Shown here in pieces: positions 1 through 11,788 of a DNA stretch of 64,000 nt (its first letter is position 1; every line of letters starts with the position of its first letter). The notes beneath the pieces are model-generated. The model saw only the letters and a list, made by a program, of their open reading frames with translations. It was not told the DNA's origin and made no database searches. The DNA comes from Chionoecetes opilio (lineage: Eukaryota > Arthropoda > Malacostraca > Decapoda > Majidae). Both the position numbers and the translations under genes were made by a program. The DNA lies in assembly GCA_016584305.1 (NCBI GenBank), contig JACEEZ010018108.1, forward strand, positions 31,210 through 95,209, written 5' to 3'.

Positions 1-250
1 GTGAATGGGTGGGGTGTGATGGGTAATGGGTGAGTGAATGGGTGGGGGGTCATGGGTAATGGGTGAGTGAATGGGTTGGGGTGATGGGAAATGGGTGATT
101 GATTGATTTAATGCCAAAAAGGTGAATGTGCCAGACAAGGGAAATGGGTGAACGAATGGGGTGTGGGTGATGGGTAATGGGTGAGTGAATGGGTGGGGGG
201 GTGATGGGTAATGGGTGAGTGAATGGGTGTGTTGTGATGGGTAATGGGTG
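1..250. repeat. G-rich minisatellite, unit about 32 bp
   Basis: Tandem variants of GTGATGGGTAATGGGTGAGT plus GAATGGGTGGGG run from the left edge to about 250. The break near 95-165 carries non-repeat sequence. The complementary strand of the same repeat occurs twice at 43.5-44.4 kb inside a duplicated module, so this is probably the edge of another, inverted copy of that module. Confidence 0.85.
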
Positions 251-479
251 AGTGGAGAAATTCCCTCCCTTCTTTGATTCCTTATTTCTTTCCTCGTCAG
301 TTCCTCTTCTGACTCTCTTCATCCCTCCAATTTCTTCATCCCTCCAGTTTCTCCTTACTCCTTATTCCTCCTTTCCTTCTCTCATATCTCCTTCCTTCCC
401 TATCTCCCACCTTCCATTATCACCCCATCATCACAAAAAGGAGGAGCGATTCCCCCTCTATCTGCACGGGCGATTTTCA

Positions 480-735
480 GTGCGTGCACCAACCGCTAGA
501 TCGCTGTCGTCCATGAAATCAAATAGCGCGCCATGTTATATCGCCCGAGTGACCCGTCTCGGTGAAGCTCTCTGGTATAACTTCCCATTCAGATCCATTG
601 AACTGTGGAATAACCTGGATAAGGGGGTGGTACATGCCATGAATATTAACGACTTCAAAGTCAAGCTGTATAATAGTAGTTTTGGAGACGGACAGTACGA
701 GCTTAGTTCTTTTCCTGTAATCAGACTAGATGAAT
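480..735 (+). mobile_element. 3' tail of a non-LTR retrotransposon (fragment)
   Basis: The translation contains IELWNNLDKGVVHAMNINDF followed by KVKLYNSS. This pattern (a W-N-x-L motif, then a FKxKL motif) is typical of the extreme C-terminus of LINE reverse transcriptase ORFs. The tail runs directly into (CA)n. The same tail plus (CA)n lies beside the homologous exon of unit 1 at 18389-18627, so the insertion is older than the gene duplication. The LINE clade cannot be assigned from this fragment. Confidence 0.55.
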
Positions 736-847
736 ACAGACATACACACACACACACACACACAACACACACCACACACACACACACACACCAACACCAC
801 ACACACACACGTCACACACACGTCACACACACGTCACACACACGACG

Positions 848-883
<36 letters not shown>

Positions 884-925
884 CACAAACACACACACAC
901 ATACACACACACACACACACACAGT
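736..925. repeat. (CA)n microsatellite with CACGT interruptions
   Basis: About 190 bp of CA dinucleotides broken by CACGTCA variants. It ends 4 bp before the splice donor of the catalytic-Asp exon of unit 0, which here is intact. Confidence 0.95.
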
Positions 926-928
926 CAC

Positions 929-2376
929 CTGCAGGGGCACCCGTGAAGCCAGCCTAAGAAGGGCCAGGTCGTGGTAGGCCTCGGGGTAGGTGTAACCAGG
1001 GTAGGGCAATATCTCAGTCACATCAAAGTCTTGGTGATTCGCACCGTCGTTGTCGTCCTTGTAGTTGTGTTCACCAAGGCGCACCACCTCAGGCTTCCTG
1101 CAAAGGGGTGGTGGTGGAAGTGGAGGTGTTTGCGCGTTGTGTGGGCTGCTTTTGTTACTGAAAATTGAAGCCAATATTCAATGCTCCGGGTGCGTCACTC
1201 ACTTGTCGAAGAAGCAGTGGAGTGCAGACAGGACCCAGTGCTCGTTGATCAACACTGCCCCGCAGAACCATGTGATGGCCTCGCCCTGCCGCTCACCAAC
1301 CAGCGCCTGTACAGGAAACAAGACACTTGCTAGTTGGTGCTGCATTTAAAGGAGTGTTGCTCAGTTTGAAAACAACAGAGCTGGTAACTTTTCTTACTAA
1401 CCATCCAAGGCCATGCGTTCTCCAAGGCCATCACGCTCCCTGCAGCTTTATAATAGGTAAGTTCAAAATCTGTACGATATTCAAAGTTTTGAGTCGCGAT
1501 GAAGTCTTCAACGAAAGGTAAATCTTCTGGATCTATATAGATTTTCCTTTCAGCATCCAGGAAGTTAAATGATGATGTTAACGCATTTCTTGTATTTTTT
1601 CCACATTCTGTAAAGCAAAAATAATCGTGTTATGAATTTAATAATAATAATATTGAAGCGAATACTTTGTTTATTCATAGACTATAACATGGCTTCGGCA
1701 ATTGTTGTGCTTCGGTTATGACTCACGGAATGTTGGTGGTGGCGGTGCTATGTCCGTGACGGGCTGAGTGCCGACACCTGTAAGAGAGCGGTGTTAGCAT
1801 GACCTTGCCTGCCAGCAATCAGTACACCACGCCATAGTCCTCCCCGCACACCAAACTATACTCGTACTTTCAAGCAAGTGATTGATCTCAATTAGTTGTA
1901 GTTTTCTGATTTTCTTCGATCGCCCCTCCACCCCTCCCTTGCACCAACGTCCCCAACACTCGCGTCACACTCACGCGAGACGGCGGGGCAGCATACCACA
2001 GGAAGTTTGCCTTGAAAGCCGCACGGGACGGGCGGGTTGTGGCGAAAGTCGGGGTAAAAAGGTAGGTTGGTAAAGTCACAGCGGCGTATGTCCGTGCACC
2101 TGGCCGGCGCCCCTGAGTGCGTGGTGCAGGCGTCCCCCTCCTTCAGCGTCACGGTAACAGGAAACACGCTGGGACTCCCGCCTTGTAGGGGGCCAGCTAA
2201 CGCGGCAAAAGGAAAAATATACTTGTGGCATAACGTTACACAACCTTTTATCAGTACAAATGAAGAGAATAATTATTGATATAGCACTGTTATGATAGTA
2301 AAGGTGTGTTCGTACCTGTGGCTGCGCTCAACACCGCCGCCACGAGGCACCAAGACAGTGCCCTGGAGACGTCCAT
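929..2376 (-). CDS. CLIP-domain serine protease, unit 0 (5' six exons)
   Basis: Secreted trypsin-fold protease. Exons in transcript order: 2316-2376 (start MDVSRALSWCLVAAVLSAAT, a signal peptide), 1975-2196 (CLIP domain, six Cys ending VVCCP), 1727-1777 (Pro-rich linker, APPPP), 1402-1607 (start of the protease domain, NAWPWM), 1203-1306 (catalytic His in INEHWVLSALHCF), 929-1097 (catalytic Asp in YHDLALLRL). All junctions have GT/AG and their phases agree. The Ser exon and stop lie beyond the left edge. The usual R-IVGG activation site is not seen: the residues before NAWPWM read YKAAGSVMALE. The start is fixed by the hydrophobic leader and by a TATA box 60 bp upstream. It could be a protease or a cascade cofactor; His and Asp are intact, so protease is favoured. 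Confidence 0.8.
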
Positions 2377-2401
2377 ACCGCCGTGGTGCTGGACGCGCCG
2401 G

Positions 2402-2438
2402 TACTGCCGCCCGCCGCTTTGCCTCACACTTTTATAAC
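2402..2438 (-). promoter_or_regulatory. Core promoter of unit 0: TATA box and initiator
   Basis: On the minus strand TTATAAAAG (2429-2437) is followed 31 bp downstream by GGCAGTAC, whose CAGT matches the arthropod initiator core. Transcription would start near 2405 and leave a 5' UTR of about 28 nt before the ATG at 2376. The spacing is what TATA/Inr promoters require; no experimental support is available. Confidence 0.55.
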
Positions 2439-2439
2439 C

Positions 2440-3570
2440 TGCTTTGCTCTCTCATTACCTGTTTCCACACTAGGGTTTTTCCTACCACGAACTTGATCTT
2501 GACAAATCTGCCCCAGAATAAATAAATGAATAAATAAATATATAAAATATGCAAGCTCACGGTGAACTTCCATTTTCTTTTACATTATTTAAAATCATTG
2601 GATATAATATTTTTCATGCCCGATGCAATCCCCCCGCCGAGGCGTGCCACGTGTGCCCCGGTGGCCCGGTACCCGAGCCTGCCGCTGCCCCGGGGGACTT
2701 TCCCTCGAGACGCACACGACCAGCTGCCACGAGATACCAACAAACACGGAAATATTTTTGAAATCTTGGAAAGTCCTACTGATATTAATGTCTTTTGTAA
2801 GAAGTTCTTAAAGTTTCGTGGTTTGTTGATGATGTTGAAGGAATTATTACACCTGAAGTAAACTGACGAATCGACGATCTCTATTGAAATAGTTTGAGGA
2901 TTTATTTGAGGCCATTAACATAAGTGTAGAAAGCTTTGAGGTGAGGATAAAAGCGTGTGTGTGTATGTGCGACACCTTGAAAAGCAAATAACGGAGCCTT
3001 AGTACATCTGAGGATGTACTTTTGTGAATCCTAGTGTCGCCATAACCTTTCCGACCTTGTCCTCAGCGGTCCATGAATGATCGTGGTGGGCTATAGAGAT
3101 CATTATGGGAATATCGATAACCATGATGTCATTATGAGGATTATGTCATTTATTATTACTATCATTATTATTATCATCTTTATCATTATATGCATTGTCC
3201 TTATTATTAGTATTATCATTATATGTCGTGGCCCCAAATTAAGGGGAAGACAGGGAGCTGAAATATATCTCTTAACAACACACAACTCATTACTTTACTC
3301 ACACGTCAAGTTGTCCAAGGGTTAAGGCGACATGGGTTCGTCCGTGAGGTTACAACACACAGCTCCTTTATCATTCATTTATCACATAAATGACCATCAT
3401 TACTAAAATGTCTAACACATGAATACTAGTCAACATAAGGCACATACTATATTTAGTTTTATTCACAGTGGCACCGCACTACCACATTCAGTGATTAAAA
3501 CAACATGAATAAAGCCTTACTATCACTCTAAAGTCATTCACTACTCTTAATAACCTATTCAGTGCCATGG
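2440..3570. other. Intergenic, no gene recognised
   Basis: Contains a GC-rich patch at 2620-2740, an imperfect (ATT/ATC)n simple repeat at 3135-3230, and otherwise AT-rich sequence. The short reading frames here show no recognisable domain. Confidence 0.6.
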
Positions 3571-3762
3571 AAAACTCGGTGTATACGTGTACGTACAAGA
3601 CAAAGAAGTTGGCGGTGTCTTGCATCCGTCACGCTCCTTGATAAATTTCGTTTAATTCCCTCCCGGCGCTTCCTATGGGGAATGATTGAAAAAAATTGAT
3701 GTCTGGGAACTCGTTCACGGCCTTGACTTCCTGCTTGCAGTTTTTCAAATCATTAGTCATTA

Positions 3763-4016
3763 ATGGTCAGTGACCAGGACATATTGCATCTTATCGTCAC
3801 TCCCGGCTTGATTCCCCAAAGCGTCACCAAAACATTTCGGGAAAGTGTTTTCGTTCAGTTGGATATGGGGCCTGAGCCACAGTTGACTGCAGACCACATC
3901 ACCCGTATTCACAGCTTATATAAGATCGGTTTTAGTTCAAAAGAAATTGTGAGAGAGACTGGGTAACTCAACGAAAGGTTGAGCGGTGGGTAAAAAAATT
4001 GCGAGACTTTACGGAT
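3763..4016 (+). pseudogene. Tc1-like transposase N-terminus, left arm
   Basis: Encodes ITRIHSLYKIGFSSKEIVRE, a helix-turn-helix of the Tc1/IS630 type. A stop (GTAA) follows the helix, but the downstream bases continue to match the opposite arm in another frame. Only the DNA-binding N-terminal third remains, with no DDE catalytic residues, so it cannot transpose. Confidence 0.6.
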
Positions 4017-4076
4017 GTAACGAGACACACTCCTTACACACACTGTACCCAGTAACTGTGGGTTTATTGACTTTAA

Positions 4077-4445
4077 TTATCTTGCTGTTTTGGTAGGAGA
4101 TTTCACTAGCTGTCTTTTGATAATATTCAAAGTTTTCTTTGAAACTTTTTTCATGCGTCCAGGACGAGAAAAGTGCGTTAGACTTTCAGCCGTTGGCGAG
4201 TCTCGTGATTTTTTAACCCACCGCTCAACCTTTCGTTGAGCAACCCAGTCTCCCTCACAATTTCTTTTTGAACTAAAACCGATCTTATATAAGCTGTGAA
4301 TACGGGTGATCTGGTCTGCAGTCAACTGTGGCTCAAGCCCCATATCCAACTGAGCGAAAACACTTTCCCGAAATGTTTTGGTGACGTTTTGGGAAATCAA
4401 GCCGGGAGTGACGATAAGATGCAATATGTCCTGGTCACTGACCAT
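4077..4445 (-). pseudogene. Tc1-like transposase N-terminus, right arm
   Basis: 122 codons. Helix-turn-helix (ITRIHSLYKIGFSSK), then a linker with ERWVKKSRDSP and SRPGRMKKVSKKT, the bipartite DNA-binding layout of Tc1-family transposases. One frame slip relative to the left arm (KRNCEGDW instead of KEIVRETG) shows degeneration. The reading frame ends where the catalytic domain should begin. Confidence 0.6.
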
Positions 4446-5159
4446 TGACCCTTAACAAGCTAAGGGTATGCTTTATACACCTAAGCCCTGGGCGAAGGGT
4501 ATGGTCATTTTGACGACCCTTGCATAAATCGATAAAAACTACATCAGCGTGTAGGGAATGTTGTAGCGCACCCGGTCATATATATTTGACCCCCCAAAAT
4601 ATGTCTGGGGGGGGTGGGGGGGGCGGTCCGTAGTTGAAAAATGTGGCGCGAACTGCATCGTATGGCTAGATTGGTGTCGCGCGGCGAGATTTCCCTGGCG
4701 AATATTCGCCCGGTCAGGGGGTAGAAGTACAGGGAGGAGAGGGTGGGTTAGAGCGTAATATCGCGTATATCTCGTATATCTCGCATGCGCTCGCATATGC
4801 TCTCGCATATCTCGAGTTGCCATGTTGTACTACGCACACACCAATTTGTAGCCGCCTGGGTTAAAGCCCGCGGTTTTGGTATGCCTTTAAAAACCCCGCT
4901 CTTAAGAGGCCACCCGCAGCCCACCACAGAAACCTCTTAAGAGTCCACCCGCAGCCCATGGGTTAATGACTAATGATTTGAAAAACTGCAAGCAGAAAGT
5001 CAAGGCCGTGAGTGAGTTCCCAGACAACTTTTTTTTTTCAATCATTCCCCATAGGAAGCGCCGGGAGAGAATTAAACGAAATTTGTCAAGGAGCGTGACG
5101 AATGCAAGACACCGCCAACTTCTTTGTCTTCCACTGTACACGTACACTCATTAGTGATG

Positions 5160-5695
5160 CTGTACTATTCACTGTACACAAACTATAGGCTTTAGCTACA
5201 CCAGGACAAAAACTGCGAAATTACTTACTGTCAACAAGACGTTCCAAGCCAGGCGATGCGCGCAGGTATTTTCCTCCCTTGTACAGCTGTGCCATGGTCT
5301 CGGCTGGATCCCGCTTATGCTAAAGAGAGGGAGCTTCTGTTCTACACTTTAGGTAGAGACCGTAGAGCTCTTCACTGGATGTCTCCCTATATATCTATTC
5401 GCTACAATTTGACCTTCGAAAAGGTAGCTATAGGTAGTCGCTTAGTTACTGCTGTGTAGTGATAGTCGCGTTTCCCAGTGCTAAGTCTAATTCTTAAACT
5501 AGAAGAGCATTAGAATCATTTTCCTCCACTGGTGTGACCATTGTCGCAAGTGTCTGTGAGTATATGAAGACTCCTCCCATTTCCCTAAGGGGGGAAAGGT
5601 AGGAATTTTAAGGTTAATGATACCTTTGCGTGTCCTCTTTTCCAGTGTTTGTACGGGTTAAGATGTTATCAGCTTTTTCACTGTCAGTCGTGGTG
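5160..5695. other. Unassigned sequence up to the BEL insertion
   Basis: An open frame at 5256-5459 (67 codons) has no recognisable motif. GGAGG at 5696-5700 is the left target-site duplication of the BEL/Pao element. Confidence 0.5.
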
Positions 5696-5700
5696 GGAGG

Positions 5701-6436
5701 TGTAGGAATTATAATTAAATTGAAGTGAACTCGCCTTGCAATTAACCCAAGAACTACCTAGACTGCAAGGCTACCCTATTTAGACGCTAACTAAGGTATA
5801 CTCAGCAGTGGTAGATGGGTTGAATGTTTGAAGGCTTGATTATTATTTGCGAGAATAGAAGTGGCTGGTGTGGGGCACTGGTGGATGGTTGTATGGTGCA
5901 CGTGTCTAATGGCGGCGACGGTAACTTTTCAAAGTCCCATCGCTTGAATTAATCCCGGGCGCGGCACTGTCTAATGGTGTTATACCACGTCCTTTTTCCA
6001 CTAACCGATTGATCGGTTATGTTGGCTCACACATATTCAGATGATGAGCGTGATTACACCTTAGTGTACAATCAAGAGAGTGACTACACCTTAATAGTGT
6101 AAAATCTAGAGCATGACTGCTGCCTTGACCGAAAACCCTGATCAAGTCGGCTGGAGCTACACACGTGTACGTTTCAATAATATTTCCTCCTACACGTGGA
6201 GGTTCCAATATTTTTTCCTCACAACTCTTATATTATGTTAACCCTTTGATTAATTGTGGTACTAGTTAATACCACAAGAATTATATTACTATATTTAATG
6301 TATCTTAATTTATACCCAATTCTATAATAATATATACATAAGTGGAATTTTACTCACCTCCCCTGTTAACAGGGGAGGTGAATCCCACCATACTATTCTC
6401 CCGATTAGAGAACGGTTTTAGTGGATAATTTCCACA
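5701..6436 (-). repeat. BEL/Pao LTR (3' LTR on the coding strand)
   Basis: 736 bp, near-identical to 15446-16097 except for about 85 bp of AT-rich sequence near 6258-6345 that the other LTR lacks. Ends are TGTAGG and TTCCACA. Confidence 0.9.
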
Positions 6437-6639
6437 ACTGGGGGCCGGCGAAAAATTAAGTTTTGCTTCAGGTGATTTGACCCCCTTTTATGAGGTTTCA
6501 CCCTCCAAGTGGTTTTACACTTTAAAGCAGCCTGCCTCCGAGGTCGGGAGTCCCCTAAGCCGGCCTGCCAAGACGCAGACTTAGGGTCCTCCTTTACCCC
6601 ATCAGCTAACTCCTGGGGGAATAAAATTATTTACCGTCC

Positions 6640-7054
6640 GCACACATCGTTGTCACCTCACTAGTAACTCCACTGACCTCACAATCCCCTTTCCATCAGT
6701 ATGCAGTTTTGCTATTTTTCCTAGAGGCCATTGCGAACGAGGCATATCTCCCCTAAGGATTACTATATCTCCTACTTTAATTGGACTTTGATTTTCTGGC
6801 TGTTGAGCCCCATAAAACTTTTCTCTTAAACTCGGTAAATAATCTGCACTCCAATGCTTATCCCATGACCTTAAAATTTTATTTAAGGTGTGATAACCTT
6901 CCCAGAGATGTTGAGCCGGGTCATTTATTGTAGGATGTTGTATATCTTCCCTTGTTTCTATTAAAGGAAAAGGTTCCAGTCTTCTCCCATAAATTAAATG
7001 TGAGGGAGTAAGAGCTTCTATATTTACTGATGAATCATCTAAGTAGGTTAAGGG
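6640..7054 (-). pseudogene. BEL/Pao integrase C-terminal region (DUF5641-like)
   Basis: Minus-strand reading gives LTPSHLIYGRRLEPFPL, then VGDIVILRGDMPRSQWPLGK and DGKGIVRSVE. These are the conserved stretches of the DUF5641 domain that closes BEL/Pao polyproteins and probably binds chromatin or DNA. It is separated from the integrase core by a frame break near 7055. Confidence 0.7.
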
Positions 7055-7816
7055 TCAGTTATTGATACGGGTCTCAATCTCAGTCACTATGGTTTTCAGG
7101 TCTTCTAGACCTATCTTTGTTTTGTGGAGAGTTTTCCTAAGACAAAACTTAACTATGCCAATCATTCTCTCTGTGAAACCATTTTGCCAAGGAGCTCTAG
7201 GGGTAGTAAAAGTCCATAAGCATTTCCTTAACTCAAGAGATTTTTGTACTGATGGATGATTTAATATTTCTAACAATATGGGGGAGGCTCCTACGAAGTT
7301 AGTAGCATTATCACTAATCAATCACCGAGGACACGACCGCCGAGCCACAAATCGCCGGAACACTTGAATAAAGGTTTCGGCACTTAAATCATCAGCAATT
7401 TCTAAATGAACAGTCCTTGTAGAGGTGCAAGTGAACAAGCAGATATATACTTTCTTGGGGGGAGCATTATCTCCTGTAATTATTATTGCCCGGGTATAGT
7501 CGACACCAGCTACCTCAAATGGTTTTAATAGTTGTACTCGATCCATGGGGAGTTCAGGGGGTCCGGGATAGGTGATTAGTCTTCCCTCATATCTCTTGCA
7601 TTTGACACAAGATTTGAGGTAGTATTTAACTGCCTGTCTATCCTGTGGTATCCAAAATTCCCTCCTGAGATAGGCTAATGTGTCAGCCATTCCGCCATGT
7701 AACGAGTTCCCATGAGATTCATTCACTAACAATTTAGTAAGATGATGACGTTTGGGAATTAGCATGGGATTGCAGGTTTTATCGGGAAGATCAGCATTCA
7801 AATTCTTCCTCGACAC
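7055..7816 (-). pseudogene. BEL/Pao integrase (zinc finger and catalytic core)
   Basis: Joins the cDNA copy to host DNA. The HHCC zinc finger is visible (H..HGG.. then CVKCKRYE). Core residues: first Asp in VAGVDYT, second Asp in ISDNATNFVG, Glu in WQNGFTERM. A frameshift or stop at about 7321 splits the core between first and second Asp. The order on the minus strand and adjacency to RNase H fit a Pao-type pol polyprotein. Confidence 0.85.
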
Positions 7817-8477
7817 CTAATGATGCCCTCATTATCTAGGTACAGACCTAATGATTTGATAAATTTGTTCCTACGGGGGCTGGCTGAGGCTAAGAGCTGA
7901 TATTCCTCAGGAAATTCCTGATTTTGTATTGTTCTAACCCAAAACATCAAAGGATCAGAACTATCCCTCTTTATGAATTTGAAGACTAATTTAGTAGTCT
8001 TTAATAGTTTGCTTAATAAGGAAAACCTTTTCATATCTATAACAGGAACTGGGATCAATATAGGTTCCATAATTATATCTTCTGATATGTCTGACTCACT
8101 ATAGACCTTTTAATTAGGCCATTCATTATTATTTTTCAGCCAGGTAGGACCTTTAAGCCATAATCCTGTATTTAGTTTGAGGATAGTTGTTCCTCTGGAC
8201 AAATATCAGCTGGGTTTTCCTTGGTATCAACATGATTATAGTGAAATGTGGAACCTAAATCATTTATCTTACCAACACGATTCCTTACATAAGGGATTTT
8301 TGTATTATGTTTCACTAACCAGTGTAGGCAAATTTCACTATCGGTCCACATATATACCTCACCAATATGTAATGAATTACTTAGATATTGTGCTAATTTA
8401 GTGCCTAATTTTAATGCAGTCAGCTCCATTTGAGGCAGGGTTCTAGGCTTAATTGGGGCAACCCGAGCCTTAGACAT
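7817..8477 (-). pseudogene. BEL/Pao RNase H and connection region
   Basis: The conserved Pao RNase H stretch is present: KPRTLPQMELTAL, MWTDSEICLHWL (catalytic Asp), PYVRNRVGKI and TKENPADI. The downstream piece (7798-8070) is the connector before the integrase zinc finger. A break separates the two. Confidence 0.8.
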
Positions 8478-8801
8478 AATTAAATTACATTCCTCTCCTG
8501 CTTTAAGATAGGCACCGTATGCACTTTTTGAAGCATCACAAAATATATGTAATTGCTGGGGTTGTTACCCATTAGTATTTATTCTCCTATTTATGTGAAC
8601 TTCATTTATTTTATTGAACTCAGATTTTATAGTCTCCCATTCTGTTGTATATTTCCCATCAAGGGGGTATCCCAATCGAGGTGTTCTCCCCAGGCCTTTT
8701 GTATTAGACATTTACCCCTTATAATTATTGGGCTCACTATGCCCAAGGGGTCAAATGTTTGGCTGACCTGACTTAAGAGTGTTCTCTTTGTTAGGACTAC
8801 A

Positions 8802-9990
8802 TCAGAATAATCTGGACACTTTAAATCTTAGTTCATCAGTCATTACATTCCACCATAATCCTATCACTGATTGGCCCTCTGGTGGCGTATAATTAAGGAA
8901 ATCCTTCCTGATTATCCCTTTTAGCCTTGGATAATTAGTATTCCAACTCTGTAAGGGGAGGCTGGCCTTCCTGCACTCTTTATTAGCCAGGTTATAAATT
9001 TGTATTAGTTCTTCCTCTGAATTTATCGTCCCCTGCAAATTATCCATATAGAAGTTCTTCCCTAATTCTGGGCTATCAGAACCTTTAAAACGGGACTGTA
9101 ATGTTTTATTTAATAAAAAGGGGCTTGAGCAAGAACCAAAAAGAACTGACTTAAACCTATACGTGGCTAGGGGGCTGTCTTCCTGATATATATTTTCAGG
9201 CGATAGGAATTTTGTGAAATTTCTGTCTTCTTCCCTTAGATCTAATCTTAGGAAAGCTTTAGAGATATCAGCCACATAGGCGAATTTATCTGTTCTGAAT
9301 TTTACTAGGACATCTCCTAGATTGGACAAGAGATTCGGTCCTGTCTGAAGGCAGTCATTTAAGCTAGCATCTTGTTTAGTTTTGAAACTACAATTGAAAA
9401 CTATTCTAATGGGGGTGGTTGATGAATCTTTGGCCACTGCATGGTGGGGTAAATAATGTCCTATATTATGATTTACTGCTTCGTCCAGTTTTTTGATAAA
9501 GTCATCCTTTAATTGATCTTAAAACATCTTATCATAGCACTCCAATTTAAACTGAATTTTCTTCAATTTTCTTATTGAACTAGTTAATTGGCTCTTAACT
9601 TTGTGATAATTGGAAGGTAACACAGGGGCGTCTATTTGCCAAAGGTAGTCCTACTTCATATTTACCATTTACATAATTGACAGTGTGATTATAGTGATCT
9701 AGAGTATTTTGATCCTCTTTGGGTAACTGTTAAGGTATGATACCAATAGTTTCTAGATCCCATAATTTATGCACGGGGATATCCCCTTCTTCCAATAACT
9801 CGTTGATTTGAGTTGGTACTAATGAAGTTCCAATTCTAGCAACCAAGAGGGGTTGTGCATGACTAAGAATTAATTCCTCTTGTTCAAGCTAGTGAGTGGT
9901 TTGTGGGATAGGTCCTATTATAACATTACCACCGGCACTGGTGAACATAGAAATGTTATATCTTTTGATGACCATACTTAGGTATCGCCC
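8802..9990 (-). pseudogene. BEL/Pao reverse transcriptase
   Basis: Fingers and palm are visible from 9437 down to 8802: RIVFNCSFKT, then motif A VADISKAFLRLDL with the first catalytic Asp, SVLFGSCSSPFLLN (motif B region), and FYMDNLQGT at the motif C position, the YxDN form usual in BEL/Pao. The upstream 550 bases (9438-9990) hold the N-terminal part in several frames with stops. It copies the RNA genome to DNA in an intact relative. Confidence 0.85.
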
Positions 9991-9997
9991 AAAATAA

Positions 9998-10767
9998 TCA
10001 GCGCCTATTTTTAATTGGTATGGAAACATCAACATCCTCAAAGGTATTTCTAAGTAGTCTAACACCTTTCTCTTTCAACATTTCAGCTTTAGATTTTAGT
10101 CCTTTTACAGTTAAATTTATACCGATGTTATTAACTACAGCAGCTACCCTACATTTATAATTTCCTAATTGGACTAGTGGTCGAACAATGTCAAAATTTT
10201 TAGCTTTTTTGTTGGCCAGAAAGTCCGAAATGGCTAAGTTCACCTTGCTAACTATAGGTAGTTGTAATAAATCAACTATCTCTCCACTAATAAATGATCT
10301 TTGTGCACCACTGTCAAACATTGTTTTCACAATGGCCGAATTACCATTGTGGCTCACCTTCAATTCTGCCATAGGGACAGCGGATGAACTACTCATATTA
10401 GTTACGGCCATTTTAACGACCGTAGGGTTTGTTCTCACATCACCATTAGGACATAAGGCTATGTGATTAATGGAATTTCTACACTTCTTACAAGTACCCA
10501 GACTAATAGGACAGGCTTTTATTGCATGTTTACCACTAAGGCAGGTTAGGCAGTTTCCCAGGTCCATTAACCTTTTGAGCCTAGTGGAACAATCTGGGTA
10601 TATATTACAAGTGGAGAGTGGATGTTCTTCCTCGCAGAAAACACATTTTTTCTGACTTCACTGGTAATAACCCTATATTTAGGAATGGCACCTGTTCTTT
10701 GAGTAGGTCTTAGGGGTGGTTTACCGGCTGGTCTAGTTTGAAACTTATCTACCGGTTTTCTTCCCAT
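9998..10767 (-). pseudogene. BEL/Pao gag zinc knuckle and retropepsin
   Basis: From 10767 the frame gives a basic linker, then CLTCLSGKHAIKACP and CKKCRNSINHIALC, two zinc-binding clusters. After these comes an aspartic protease of the DUF1758 type with active site MFDSGAQRSFISG (D-S-G in place of D-T-G). A frame break at about 10567 divides the basic linker from the zinc cluster. The protease would process the polyprotein. Confidence 0.8.
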
Positions 10768-10776
10768 CGTAGCTTT

Positions 10777-11050
10777 AAGGCCTGTTCACACGAGGCGTTT
10801 TCAACCACCGCGCGGTAGCAAACGCGCGGTAGCAAAGTCAATGGTAACCTATGGGATCGTTCACACGTAACGGCGGCGGCTTGCCAACCGCGGCGTTACC
10901 GCCATACTCCTCGCAAACACGCGGTTGGCGGGCAGTTCGAGATACATTGCCACAAATAATATACAAACGCCGCGGTTGGAAACGCCTCGTTTGTACGATT
11001 ACAGCGTTTTTAGGCGCGGTGGCCGCCACGGTTGAAAACGCCTCGTGTTT
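10777..11050. mobile_element. MITE inside BEL gag
   Basis: The left end CACACGAGGCGTTTTCAACC is matched in inverted form at the right (GGTTGAAAACGCCTCGTGT, about 11029-11047). The interior is rich in CGCGGTAG repeats and is unlike the AT-rich gag around it. The gag frames on either side stop at its borders. The target duplication cannot be fixed because the outermost bases have diverged. Confidence 0.6.
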
Positions 11051-11788
11051 CCCGCTCCCGCTCCTACTAACGCCTTAGTAGGAGCGGGATAACTACCCAC
11101 CAATGAGGGATCTTTAAACTCTAAAAGTGGCTGATATCGCTGATTAACCTTAGGTCTAGTTATCTCAATCTCCCTGTGGGGGAGTTCCTGCTCAATACCT
11201 TGCAAATGTTTGCACTCTTGTAATAATCCTTCCTCTATCTGTTTGACCGTGAAGTAATTACTATTGTACCTCTGATTCAAGCGGCCTCGCATCCTGGTTG
11301 GTAGTTTTCTCCATATCATGATACTGACCATCCAGTCTGACTCTATCAAGGGTTTATGAGCTTCAATGGCTCTTAGTGTGCAATTTAAAGTTATTCTGAA
11401 CTCTTCCAATTCTCTGTGATTGTGAGAAGGGCTCAGTAGATCCATGAACTTGCAGAAAAGATTCTTTATTATCTGGTCTTTATCCTCATAATATGGTGGT
11501 CTATCTAAGAATCTTGAGTGCCACATTATAATTGGCATTTTCTACTGTTAATTCCTTTACCAGCAGATATGCAGGACCTCTCAACTGACCTAACAAATAA
11601 GTTAATTTATGCACCCCTGTTAAATCAGTCCTATCATCAATCAATTTGAATTTATCCCAGAATGAATACCAGTTTTCCCCTTCAAAATGGGGCAATGACA
11701 AATCTGGTAATTTAAGTTGGGGTAAAGAGGCTTTGGCTGTGGGTTTCTGATCACGCACTAAGTTCTCATATTTGAATACCGTTTCCAT
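11050..11788 (-). pseudogene. BEL/Pao gag, central part
   Basis: Two overlapping frames: 11501-11788, with LSLPHFEGENWYSFWDKF and LTYLLGQLRGPAYLLVK (the DUF1759-type gag signature), then about 11050-11538, rich in basic and polar residues and reading through to SLVGSYPAP. A one-frame shift near 11500-11538 connects them. Forms the particle core in an intact relative. Confidence 0.75.

Larger units (their letters stand above)
3579..5155. mobile_element. Folded-back Tc1-like element remnant
   Basis: Two inverted arms: 3579-3757 pairs with 4963-5155 (both contain AAGACAAAGAAGTTGGCGG and its complement), and 3763-4016 pairs with 4190-4445. Each inner arm encodes the N-terminal DNA-binding part of a Tc1-type transposase in opposite directions. 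The catalytic domain is missing. The insert at 4446-4960 is present on the right side only, and no clear TA target duplication is visible. Confidence 0.65.

Noticed and set aside
5256..5459. 67-codon frame as a small gene
   Set aside because: No motif, no splice or promoter signals, and it lies between two transposon remnants.
10999..11078. Coding continuation of gag through the 10.8-11.05 kb region
   Set aside because: The frame runs into the GC-rich MITE; its last residues are transposon, not gag.
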